A stretch of DNA of 64,000 nt from Siphonodentalium dalli. Its lineage: Eukaryota > Mollusca > Scaphopoda > Gadilida > Siphonodentaliidae. The notes beneath the pieces are model-generated. The model was not told the origin of the DNA. It searched no databases and was given only the letters and a program-made list of their open reading frames with translations. Location: assembly GCA_032622095.1 (NCBI GenBank), contig CP136064.1:214660205-214724204 (forward strand), written 5' to 3'. A program made the position numbers and the translations under genes. Within the stretch, counting starts at the first letter, position 1; each line of letters starts with the position of its first letter. Of the stretch, positions 49,401 through 60,747 are shown one piece after another.

Positions 49401-52400
49401 CTATGGATGGCTGTCGTAGCTTTTTGAATACATAATTGGATCCCACACTATATCTTGTCATCAGTTATGGGTTAGATATGTCCAATTAGCCATAATCCAT
49501 GTCAACTGCTCTAATTTGAATAAATTTCTGATAAAATCGACATCACCCGCCAAGGGTTAACTGATAGGAAACACTTATCATCAGTTATGGGTTAGATATG
49601 TCCAATTAGCCATAATTCGTATCAAATTCTCTAATTTGAACCAATTTTTCATAAAATCGACATCACTCGTCAAGGGTTAACTGATAGGAAACCGATATTG
49701 TCTATACCTATGGATGGCTGTCGTGCCTTTTTGAATACATAGTTGGATCCTATACTATGACCTACCATCAGTTGTGAGTTAAATATATCCAATTGGCCAT
49801 AATTCTTGTCAACTGCTCTAATTTGAACCAATTTTGCATAAAATCGACATCACCCGCCAAGGGTTAACTGATAGGAAACCGATATTGTCTTTACACATTG
49901 GTGGCTGTCGTAGCCTTTTGAATACAAAATTGGATCCCATACTATAACTTGTCATCAGTTATGGGTTAAATATGTCCAATTGGCCATAATCCATGTCAAC
50001 TGCTCTAATTTGAACAAAATTCGGATAAAATCGGCATCACCCGTCAAGGGTTAACTGATAGGAAACCGATATTGTTTTTGCGCATTGGTGGCTGTCGTGG
50101 CTTTTTGAGTACATAATTGGATCCCATACTATAAATTGTCATCAGTTATGGGTTAGATATGTCCAATTAGCCATAATCCATGTCAACTGCTCTAATTTGA
50201 ACAAAATTCGGATAAAATCGGCATCACCCGTCAAGGGTTAACTGATAGGAAACCGATATTGTTTTTGCGCATTGGTGGCTGTCGTGGCTTTTTGAGTACA
50301 TAATTGGATCCCATACTATAAATTGTCATCAGTTATGGGTTAAATATGTCCAATTGGCCATAATCCATGTCAACTGCTCTAATTTGAACTAAATTCGGAT
50401 AAAATCGGCATCACCCGTCAAGGGTTAACTGATAGGAAACCGATATTGTTTTTGCGCATTGGTGGCTGTCGTGGCTTTTTGAGTACATAATTGGATCCCA
50501 TACTATAAATTGACATCAGTTATGGGTTAGATATGTCCAATTAGCCATAATCCATGTCAACTGCTCTAATTTGAACAAAATTCGGATAAATTCGGCATCA
50601 CCCGTCAAGGGTTAACTGATAGGAAACCGATATTGTCCATACCTATGGATGGCTGTCGTGCCTTTTTGAATAGATAATTGTATCCTATACTATGACTAAC
50701 CATCTGTTGTGTGTTAAATATATCCAATTGGCCATAATTCTTGTCAACTGCTCTAATTTGAACCAATTTCGCATAAAATCGACATCACCCGCCAAGGGTT
50801 AACTGATAGGAAACCGATATAGTCACTACAGATTGATGGCTGTCGTAGCTTTTGGAATACATAATTGGATACTATACTATGACCTGCCATCAGTTATGGG
50901 TAGGATCTGCACAGATTACCACAATTTATGTATAAATTCTCTAATTTGAAGCAATTTCGCATAAAATCGGCATCACCGTCAAGGGTTAACTGATAGGAAA
51001 CCGATATTGTCTATACCTATGGGTGGCTGTCGTAGCTTTTTGAATACATAATTGGATAATGTACTATGACCTGCCATCAGTTATGGGTAGGATCTGCACA
51101 GATGACCATAATTTTTGTATAAATTCTCTAATTTGAAGCAATTTCGCATAAAATTGGCATCACCCGTCAAGGGTTAACTGATAGGAAACCGATATTGTCA
51201 TTACTGATTGATGGCTGTCGTAGCTTTTTGTATACATAATTGGACCCTATACTATAACTCGTCATCAGTTATGGGTTAAATCTGTCCAATTGGCCATAAT
51301 CAATGTTAACTGCTATAATTTGAACAAAATTCGGATAAAATCGACATCACCCGCCAAGGGTTAACTGCTAGGAAACCGATATTGTCCATACCTATGGGTG
51401 GCTGCCGTACCTTTTTGAATACATAATTGGATACTATACTAGGACCTGCCATCAGTGATGGGTAGGATCTCCACAGATTACCATAATGTATGTTAAATTC
51501 TCTAATTTGAACCAATTTCGCATAAAATCGGCATCACCCGTTAAGGGTTAACTGATAGGAAACCGATATTGTCATTACAGATTGATGGCTGTCGTAGCTT
51601 TTTGTATACATAATTGGATCCTATACTATAATTTGTAATCATTTAAGGGCTAAATCTGTCCAGTTGGCCATAATCCATGTCAACTGCTCACATTTGAACA
51701 CATTTCGGATAAAATCGACATCACCCGCCAAGGGATAACTGATAGGAACCCGATATTGTCATTACAGATTGATGGCTGTCGTAGCTTTTTGTATACATAA
51801 TTGGATCCTATACTATAACTTTCCATCAGTTATGGGCAGAATCTGCACAGATTACCATAATTCGTGTCAAATTCTCTAATTTGAACCAATTTTGCATAAA
51901 ATCGACATCACTCGTCAAGGGTTAACTGATAGGAAACCGATATTGTCTATACCTATGGATAGCTGTCGTACCTTTTTGAATACATAGTTGGATCCTATAC
52001 TATGACCTACCATCAGTTGTGGGTTAAATATATCCAATTGGCCATTATTCTTGTCAACTGCTCTAATTTGAACCAATTTTGCATAAAATCGACATCACCC
52101 GCCAAGGGTTAACTGATAGGAAACCGATATTGTCTTTACACATTGGTGGCTGTCGTAGCTTTTTGAATACAAAATTGGATCCCATACTATAACTTGTCAT
52201 CAGTTATGGGTTAAATATGTCCAATTGGCCATAATCCATGTCAACTGCTTTAAATTTGAACAAAATTCGGATAAAATCGACATCACCAGCCAAGGGTTAA
52301 CTGATAGGAAACCGATACTGTCCATACCTATGGATGGCTGTCGTGCCTTTTTGAATACATAATTGGATCCTATACTATGACTAACCATCAGTTGTGTGTT

Positions 52401-53868
52401 AAATATATCCAATTGGCCATAATTCTTGTCAACTGCTCTAATTTGAACCAATTTTGCATAAAATCGACATCACCCACCAAGGGTTAACTGATAGGAAACC
52501 GATATTGTCTTTGCGCATTGGAGGCTGTCGTAGCTTTTTGAGTACATAATTGGATCCCATACTATAATTTGTCATCAGTTATGGGTTAGATATGTCAAAT
52601 TTTGCCATAATCCATGTCAACTGCTCTAATTTGAACAAAATTCGGATAAAATCGACATCACCCGCCAAGGGTTAACTGATAGGAAACCGATATTGTCCAT
52701 ACCTATGGATGGCTGTCGTAGCTTTTTGAATAGATAATTGGATACTTTACTATAACCTGCCATCAGTTATGGGTAGGATCTGCACAGATTACCATAATTT
52801 ATGTTAAATTCTCTAATTTGAACCAATTTCGCATAAAATCGGCATCACCCGTCAAGGGTTAACTGATAGGAAACCGATATTGTCCATACCTATGGATGGC
52901 TGTCGTAGCTTTTTGAATACATAATTGGATCCCACACTATATCTTGTCATCAGTTATGGGTTAGATATGTCCAATTAGCCATAATCCATGTCAACTGCTC
53001 TAATTTGAATAAATTTCTGATAAAATCGACATCACCCGCCAAGGGTTAACTGATAGGAAACACTTATCATCAGTTATGGGTTAGATATGTCCAATTAGCC
53101 ATAATTCGTATCAAATTCTCTAATTTGAACCAATTTTTCATAAAATCGACATCACTCGTCAAGGGTTAACTGATAGGAAACCGATATTGTCTATACCTAT
53201 GGATGGCTGTCGTGCCTTTTTGAATACATAGTTGGATCCTATACTATGACCTACCATCAGTTGTGAGTTAAATATATCCAATTGGCCATAATTCTTGTCA
53301 ACTGCTCTAATTTGAACCAATTTTGCATAAAATCGACATCACCCGCCAAGGGTTAACTGATAGGAAACCGATATTGTCTTTACACATTGGTGGCTGTCGT
53401 AGCATTTTGAATACAAAATTGGATCCCATACTATAACTTGTCATCAGTTATGGGTTAAATATGTCCAATTGGCCATAATCCATGTCAACTGCTCTAAATT
53501 TGAACAAAATTCGGATAAAATTTACATCACCCGCCAAGGGTTAACTGATAGGAAACCGATACTGTCCATACCTATGGATGTCTGTCGTGCCTTTTTGAAT
53601 AGATAATTGGATCATATACTATGACTAACCATCAGTTGTGTGTTAAATATATCCAATTGGCCATAATTCTTGTCAACTGCTCTAATTTGAACCAATTTTG
53701 CATAAAATCGACATCACCCGCCAAGGGTTAACTGATAGGAAACCGATATTGTCTTTACACATTGGCGGCTGTCGTAGCTTTTTTAATACAAAATTGGATT
53801 CCATACTATAACTTGTCTTCAGTTATGGGTTAGATCTGTCCATTTGGCCATAATCCATGTCAACTGCT
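40480..53868. repeat. 187-bp satellite array with one orientation switch
   Basis: About 71 monomers with a spacing of 186-189 bp measured between successive GGGTTAACTGATAGGAAACC motifs. Two subtypes interleave: one with CACAGATTACCATAATT and TTCGCATAAAAT, the other with GTCCAATTGGCCATAAT and TTCGGATAAAAT. From 40480 to about 42474 units read in one orientation (GGTTAACCC side reversed); from about 42482 to 53868 all read in the opposite one. The switch is at a T run inside a monomer. Short frames recurring through the array are by-products of the repeat. Confidence 0.95.
47100..53515. repeat. Higher-order duplication in the satellite, offset 3,489 bp
   Basis: 47100-50025 and 50590-53515 are nearly identical. 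They share a truncated monomer (GGAAACACTTATCATCAG at 49566 and 53055) and the same private variants. The offset of 3,489 bp is about 18.7 monomers, so the duplication was not a whole number of units. Confidence 0.85.
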
Positions 53869-54292
53869 AACAAATTTCGGACATTTCTCGTCGAAATATA
53901 GATAAGATACCAATAATGCGCTATGCGTATGACCAACTGATTCACCAATTGGGACTTAAACGTGTACGCATAATTGTAGACACGGCATTACCAACTCCGT
54001 GTTTCTCGTTCTCCCCAGACCCAGGTACAGCTATATATCTGGTCGAAACATAATTGAGATATAAATAATGCGCTATGAACTTGACCGACTGATTCACAGG
54101 CCGGAACTCATATGCAGCATGCAGACACGCCATTACAATCCCCATGTTTCGCCCAGACTAAGTATATAATTATACTATATATACCGTTCGCGATTCGCGG
54201 TTCGCGATTCGCGGTTCGCGTTCGCTTTTGGCTGACACAATACACATACTCTATATATATATACTAGAAGGTGACCCGACTTCGTCCGGGCT
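53869..54292 (-). repeat. Right arm of the giant inverted repeat (uninterrupted)
   Basis: Reverse complement of 40179-40479 plus 37856-38022, in one piece. A TTCGCGATTCGCGG unit is repeated at 54186-54225, giving extra copies compared with the left arm. It ends in a short TA run and CTAGAAGGTGACCCGACTTC. Confidence 0.9.
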
Positions 54293-54952
54293 ATTCAAAA
54301 AACAAATTTCAAGTCGATTGCTCCACCCGTTTCCGAGATCTGGTCTGCGCATGCGCGAAGCTGGCGTCGCACGGGCTCGGCGACCCGATAAAATTCGTAT
54401 CCGGGGCAAGATACATTCACATACCAAATTTCAAGTCGATAGCTCCACCCGTTTCCGAGATATATAGCCCAATGTCATTTGCGGATACCTCGGCCGGTGA
54501 TGAGTTAACGCGACATCGGCCGGTTAAGAGTTAACGCGATCACGTCACGATATGTTGATGGCGTAATATATTTACGCAATGATTTTCGATGAGCGAAGCA
54601 TGGTCCTGCGTTCTTCCCGATAATTAAGGTAGAAACTTTAAACGTACACAGGCGTGTGATACATCATTGGAAAGATGAAGCGCCACAGATTCTAACCGTG
54701 CAAATTATATGACTGGCAATTTATTATTCGCGATATATCGAATCGATTTGTGAGCACCGAACTGAAATATATTAGCGCAAAGCGGAGTAAAAACAGATTT
54801 GACCTCGGCACGTGAAAAGTTGACATCGGATCTGAAAATCAATAGGCCTATGTTACTCCTGACCCGAAAATACACACACATACCAAGTTTCATCGAAATC
54901 GGGTCGGTCGTTTTTGAGTTCATCGATTACACACACACACACACAGACAGAT

Positions 54953-54984
<32 letters not shown>

Positions 54985-54985
54985 C
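54258..54985 (+). mobile_element. Dispersed repeat of the CTAGAAGGTGACC family, opposite orientation to 37312-37880
   Basis: Starts at a TA run and CTAGAAGGTGACCCGACTTC and ends with ACCAAGTTTCATCGAAATCG, GGTCGGTCGTTTTTGAGTTC and a (CA)n tract. AAATTTCAAGTCGAT.GCTCC is duplicated inside (54304 and 54426). With the copy at 37312-37880 it frames the satellite structure symmetrically. Confidence 0.7.
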
Positions 54986-54986
54986 A

Positions 54987-55652
54987 CCGGGGGTGATGGG
55001 TGGGGGGTCGGGGTGTTTCTAGGTGGTATTTGGGGCGGGCCACCCACCCATGCCGTCAAATCGGTCGAAATCCTTACCGTTCTCGAAAATGGTCCATACC
55101 CCATTTTCACCCCCTCGGGGTGGCACCCCCCCGGGGGTGATGGGTGGGGTGTCGGGGTGTTTCTAGGTGGTATTTGGGGTGGGCCACCCACCCATGCCGT
55201 CAAATCGGTCGAAATCTTTACCGTTCTCGAAAATGGTCCATACCCCATTTTCACCCCCTCGGGGTGGCACCCCCCGGGGGTGATGGGTGGGGTGTCGGGG
55301 TGTTTCTAGGTGGTATTTGGGGTGGGCCACCCACCCATGCCGTCAACTCGGTCGAAATCCTTACCGTTCTCGAAAATGGTCCATACCCCATTTTCACCCC
55401 CTCGGGGTGGCTCCCCCGGGGGTGATGGGTGGGGGGGTCGGGTGTTTCTAGGTGGTATTTGGGGCGGGCCACCCACCCATGCCGTCAAATCGGTAGATAT
55501 CCTTACCTACTCGAAAATGGTCCATACCCCATTTTCACCCCCTCGGGGTGGCACCCCCCCCCCCCCCCCCGGGGGTGATGGGTTGGGGTCGGGGTGTTTC
55601 TAGGTGGTATTTGGGGCGGGCCACCCACCCATGCCGTCAAATCGGTCGAAAG
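54987..55652. repeat. GC-rich minisatellite, ~143-bp unit, 4.6 copies
   Basis: Units begin with CCGGGGGTGATGGGTGG at 54987, 55131, 55274, 55416 and 55569. Each contains GGCCACCCACCCATGCCGTC and CCATACCCCATTTTCACCCC. The fourth-to-fifth spacing is longer because of an expanded C run at 55554-55570. Open frames on both strands result from low stop content. Confidence 0.95.
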
Positions 55653-56269
55653 CGACATTTTTGAAAATAAGGAATAAGGAATAGGGAATAAGTTCCAATT
55701 GTCATGTCTGTACACAATCGCAGTGTCGTAGCCATTTAGAGCCGCCAAAAGAACAAAAGAAAGTAGAGTCTGTATCGTCTAAGATATATATCTATATAAT
55801 TCCACGATCGATCATCCAGAATTGTGTTTGATCGTGGCAATCCCTCATTCACTCACAACATATCATGCACGTAGTACGTTTTATTGATATGATCTCAATG
55901 ACAATGCATGTTTATCTACTTATATTAATTTCAAGCGTATTAACACTGTACCACTGACCCTATAGTTGGGAACTCGTATATAAATGTAATAACTCCGTAA
56001 ACTAGAATGTATTGGCTTAGCAACGAATTAGGAGTTGAGTCCATTGGGGTTAAAATTCCCGATTTGTCGATTTTCGCTGACCGTGTCAAATTTGTCACCG
56101 TCAGAAACCAACTTAACAATTATGGTTAACTATTAAAGATACGGAATCTTTAATCATGTTCATATGTTTCTACGGTGTTGTGGTGATGTACATTGTGTGG
56201 GTGACCTGATAGGAATTAAACTGGCCAGGTCAACAAGAGCGTGCATTTATCGCCTCGTTTATCACACAC
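55653..56269. other. No gene seen
   Basis: An AATAAGGAAT repeat (55666-55690) resembles the inverted ATTCCTT run at 33.66 kb. The remainder is plain AT-rich sequence. Confidence 0.5.
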
Positions 56270-56860
56270 TTAAAGGGGTACTGTATGCCATTTTCATTAA
56301 ATTTCCGGTGACAACAACGATCTAATATCTATAATATATAGAAACATAAGTAATTTGAGTCGAAGATGTATTCTGTAAACGCTCAGGTTAATAGGCTATC
56401 TTAAAATTTAATAATTTAAAAGTTAATAATTTGATATAAATTGAATTTATGACTGGAGCCATAAAATGGCGTCAATTAAATTACAAATTTCCGTAATCAA
56501 ATAAATTAATTGAGGGATACTGGAGTGTTAAACCGATCGCACACACGATCGCTTAAAATATTATGATGATACGGGGAGAACACTCAAGCCACCCACTGAC
56601 TAGCGACGATACAATAACTTAAATGATTATATGGGACTAGTATGCCTATAATATAACTTTTATTTGATTCATTTGGTTGAAAACTGTACAAAAATTACTC
56701 GACAACGACAATTTGTATTTTTGCATTCCGGTAAATTTGTCATCCATAACACTACTTCGTACTCAACAGACTTTCAAACAATGAAAAAATTGTTACCTTA
56801 TTCTCCGATTCGGAGACTATAGAAACCAACAACAACATTTGGCGTACAGTACCCCTTTAA
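56270..56860. mobile_element. TTAA-flanked MITE, second family
   Basis: TTAA at 56270-56273 is followed by AGGGGTACTGTATGCCA. The other end is GGCGTACAGTACCCCT followed by TTAA (56857-56860). The element is 591 bp, AT-rich and without coding capacity. The TTAA duplication again points to a piggyBac-type transposase acting in trans. Confidence 0.8.
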
Positions 56861-59050
56861 CACAGAATATCTCGGTATTATGCTCCATGTGTCATGGACC
56901 TGTACATAATGACCAACTAAACAGAGAGATTAGACTGACCGCTATAGTTTCAAGCAATTATTGTGTTTTCTGCGTTCGTGTTTTTCGCTTGCCAATGGGG
57001 TGTGAGCTTTTAGATTGGCTTTTTTTCACTGTTCACCTGTGGTCGGTCAGATAGTTATTGTCTTCAAGCTTCTTATTTTGTCGTCAAGATGTCTTCAAGA
57101 TATCTAGACTATCGTTGTATACGGATTATCCTGACATAGTGGCATATGTCCCATTGGACTGGTATGTTCACAGTTGCTATATATTATCGTTATAATCATG
57201 TTTTTATAATAACTTTTGTCTTCAAGTAAATCAGTAGAGTTTGTCCCGTTTTGACATAAAGTATATACGGCCCGATAGTTAGGAGTATATTTCCTATTTT
57301 ATCTATATTTTAGTATGGTTACTTTTGTGAGGTTATCTCTCGATAGCCTGAGATGCCAGTTTGTAGATATCTCAATTAGATAGATATATAGATTGGATAT
57401 CTGGCATCTCTGGTGTTTGCAGGAACTCCTCAAGTTCCTTTAATATATTTGTGTATGCACATATGTGTGCTTATTATATATGCAAATGGTTGCATATTTG
57501 CATGGATTCTGATGTTGTGTGGTGATTGTCTGCGTTGATGTGGAGTCGTGATGATGTGAGAGATGTGTTATTCGTATTGATGATCGTGAATAAATGCATA
57601 TGAAGACATAAGGTAATATGAACTTTCCATAGACCCTGCCCACTAAAATAATTGTCTGAGCCCATACTTCCAAGGACTTTTATAAATTTAATGTAGAGGT
57701 TTATATAGAAATGAACCAACTAACACCCTTTGACACCAACTTGGTAACTTGGACGTATACATGTATAGTTTAGGCGGTGCGGGGGGGGGGGGGGGGTGTG
57801 ACCGACGCACATCGGGGGTATTTATGTGACCATCATTTTCTTATGGGAAAATTACTCTAGTTTTCGAATTCAGAGGGCGCCGAGCCGAAATAGGTGACAA
57901 AATATACATTTCGCTATGTTTCATATTGTACCCTACCGAAAAATAGACACATTTCAGCGGTTTGACAGGCAATAGACAACCGGTTGACCGGGCATCAAAA
58001 TTGGAAAGAATGAACACATATTTGCAATTTATGGGGCTAATGTTTACACTTAACCAGACTCGACAATTTTTTTTGCCTTCGTTCTGATTTCGTGACGTCA
58101 TGGTAAATATGTAGCGTGACGCGTCAAAAAATCATGGCGATTCAGACAAAGTGTCGTGCGTCAACTCTGTGAAAATATAGCATATCTGTCGAATTCTTCA
58201 AATTAATATATTTTTGGAAATGGAAGAGTATTCCCTACAAAATGATGTTCATATCTGTATTATATATCTCCAAATGGTAAACTAATCGACAAAAGCTTAA
58301 CCCTCACCCCAATTACACAAATATCCACTTAAATGCATCCATGCAGGTTGTTTCCAATAAAACACCGACAATGCATATGTTATAGTATCATACTGGGTAG
58401 AACTATCAGGGGACACGGAGAATGTAAGATTTCGTTCAAATCCTATATTAGGAAGGTAATAAAATCCAAGATGGCGTCCAAGATGGCCGCCAAGTTTTAT
58501 ATTGGCACTCTGTACGCAACGAGTGTGCACACCGGCATTGTTATGGTATGCACGATGTCCATCTCTCGAGTAGCATTGTATTTACAGTGATGTTGGTACT
58601 CAATTAAATCATCATACTGTAAACCAACATGACCAAAGTAGTGTACTTGAGACAAATGCGGCTTCCAGAAGTGTCGAAAATCAATTTGTTATTCTGGTGA
58701 ATAGAGTGTATAGTTTAACTCTTAGTTTTCCTAAGTTCCAAAATGACATATTTTTCGGAACATGGGACAACCTTGCCCTAAAATAGAGTTAAGGCCTGAA
58801 TTGTCATTTGCGTGTTCGACAACAAGTATTTAGTTCTATTTTGCTCCAAGTGCTAAATTTCACACCCTAGGTCTACATTTCTCAAAATTTAAGAGATATA
58901 ACAGTCTTATGCGAATTAGTCTTGATCAAAATGAATACCTAAGACATTAAGGAATCCAACGATGTGAAGTTTTCCACTGTAAACCATACATTTCAGTTAT
59001 GACGGCAATTCAAACTTTGAAAATCGTACACACATTGATATATTAAAAAC
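56861..59050. other. No gene seen
   Basis: Contains an imperfect hairpin at 57351-57412 (GAGATGCCAG/CTGGCATCTC), a G run at 57780-57797, and CAAGATGGCGTCCAAGATGG (about 58470), a phrase also near 36130. Short frames such as 58333-58590 and 57841-58101 have no recognisable content. Confidence 0.5.
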
Positions 59051-59055
59051 ATTGT

Positions 59056-59059
<4 letters not shown>

Positions 59060-59086
<27 letters not shown>

Positions 59087-59108
59087 GATCTTTCAAAATA
59101 TATAATAG

Positions 59109-59172
<64 letters not shown>
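59060..59172. repeat. (CA)n and (TA)n microsatellites
   Basis: CA repeats at about 59062-59086 and TA repeats at about 59112-59172. Confidence 0.95.
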
Positions 59173-59174
<2 letters not shown>

Positions 59175-59470
59175 TAGAAGGTGACTCGACTTCGTCCGGG
59201 CATTGACCTTGAATTGACCATTTTGAAGGTCAAGGTCAGGTGGTGTCACGATTTAACCCCTCCAAAACACTCCCTGGAAAAAATGACCAATAAGTATCAA
59301 ATTTCGTCAAAATCCGTCTGGCAGTTTTCCAACACCAACACCTCAAAAATGGTGGAAATCGGCTCAGCGGATACCGGGAAATCGGCCCAGCGGCCCAGCG
59401 GATACCGAGATACCATATGTATCAAATTTCGTCCGTAAAAATCCGCCAGTTTTACCCGATTTGATTTCCA
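59171..59470 (+). mobile_element. Dispersed repeat of the CTAGAAGGTGACC family, third terminus
   Basis: The TA run is followed by CTAGAAGGTGACTCGACTTC, GACCTTGAATTGACC, GAAGGTCAAGGTCAGG and AAATTTCGTCAAAATCCG, the same elements as 37312-37880 in reverse order and orientation. Confidence 0.75.
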
Positions 59471-59934
59471 CTCAAGTATATAAACGCGCCTCATTTTCAC
59501 ACGCTCATTAATTATCAAGCATCAACGTAAAGATAAATTAGCATTGTGTGGTAAATTTTAACTAATTATAGCTAATTATTTTCTCGCCGTTAACGTTCAA
59601 CAATGTCGATGTTGTTGGCATTGCCGGCTTGGGGTCCACCGGTAGATTCGTAAACGGAAGCCATTTCAGCTAAATGGATAATAATTAAGCGAACTTTTAC
59701 CCGCGGGGTAACTGTAAACGACTTGAGCCTATGCGTGGTGTGAATATAAAAAAAAAATAATCTATCGACAATAGACCTAAGATTATCAGCTGTAACAAAA
59801 CTTATAGATCAGAAATTGTAAATGATATATTTTGGGATAGATACACGATTCTTAATAGCCTGCAAATTGACAATATATATTGTAAATGTTATAATTTTGG
59901 GATAAATACACGATTCGTAATTGCCAGTAGTAAT
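59471..59934. other. No gene seen
   Basis: AT-rich; a 45-bp phrase with TTTTGGGATA.ATACACGATTC is duplicated at 59830 and 59895. Confidence 0.5.
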
Positions 59935-60298
59935 GGGGGGCACTATGGCCCAGTACCCCCCAGTGGGGGGCACTATGGCCCAGTACCCCCCAGTGGGGGG
60001 CACTATGGCCCAGTACCCCCCAGTGGGGGGCACTATGGCCCAGTATCGAATACTGGACCATAGATCGTCCAGTATTCGATACTGGGCCATAGTGCCCCCC
60101 AGTGGGGGGCACTATGGCCCAGTATCGAATACTGGACGATCTATGGTCCAGTATTCGATACTGGGCCATAGTGCCCCCCACTGGGGGGTACTGGGCCATA
60201 GTGCCCCCCACTGGGGGTACTGGGCCATAGTGCCCCCACTGGGGGGTACTGGGCCATAGTGCCCCCCACTGATGGGTACTGGGCCATAGTTCCCCCCT
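59935..60298. repeat. GC-rich compound palindrome built of 30-bp units
   Basis: Units of GGGGGGCACTATGGCCCAGT plus ACCCCCCAGT repeat on the left and appear in inverted orientation on the right. Two nested palindromes of CAGTATCGAATACTGGACCA type fill the centre (about 60035-60175). The whole 364 bp is close to a perfect inverted repeat centred near 60110. Units are contiguous without unique spacers. Confidence 0.95.
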
Positions 60299-60747
60299 GA
60301 GGATAGATATTCCTGTCATTGATGTGATATTTCTGATCGGAAAAAATGAAAATGGACTTAGACATTTTTTCATTACTAATTTTAAAGTTTGTATAATTCT
60401 GACCAGAGATGACACATCGACACGAACAGAATCAATTGGTGGGGATCCTACAGTGAAAACGATTTTGTTGAAATTTATCATTTATTTTTCAAAAACAAGA
60501 ACAAGAACAATGAACAATAATATATTATTATACATCAATAATATTAACAAAGAACAATAATTTATGTACAAAACAAGGTCTCAGATTTGAAGAAACTTAA
60601 TTGAACATCCTATAACATCCTACAACATCCTACGCTGAATCAATAACAAAAGAGTCTATTTTGTGGAGTTGTTGACACATTCGTTGTTATCTGGTCGTCG
60701 TCTTCTTTGCGTTGTATGTATATCAGCCGTCGATGTGCTGGTGAAGT
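60299..60747. other. 3' flank of the virus-like gene block
   Basis: AT-rich sequence between the palindrome and the protease gene, with AGAACAATGAACAATAATA-type repetition (60495-60560) and ACATCCTA repeats (60604-60634). It may hold the terminal repeat of the element, but no second copy is in the window for comparison. Confidence 0.4.
60481..60486 (-). terminator. Possible polyadenylation signal AATAAA for the virus-like genes
   Basis: AATAAA on the minus strand, 262 bases after the protease stop codon. AT-rich sequence makes chance occurrence likely. Confidence 0.35.

Noticed and set aside
43332-52451. Recurring 66-83-codon minus-strand frames (VQIRAV.KNYGQ-like) as a gene family
   Set aside because: They lie in the 187-bp satellite, cross monomer boundaries and recur only because monomers recur; 187 is not a multiple of three and no longer frame survives.
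40480-53868. CRISPR-like or centromeric array
   Set aside because: Monomers are contiguous without spacers. A centromeric role cannot be inferred from a 13-kb sample bounded by inverted arms.
54853-55748. Proline/glycine-rich frames on both strands
   Set aside because: All are translations of the GC-rich minisatellite.
59935-60298. CRISPR array
   Set aside because: Thirty-base units are contiguous with no unique spacers, run in both orientations, and the genome is eukaryotic.
54293-60747. PolB, integrase or ATPase of the virus-like element on the left side
   Set aside because: No such frames or motifs were found; the remaining genes, if present, must lie to the right of the window.
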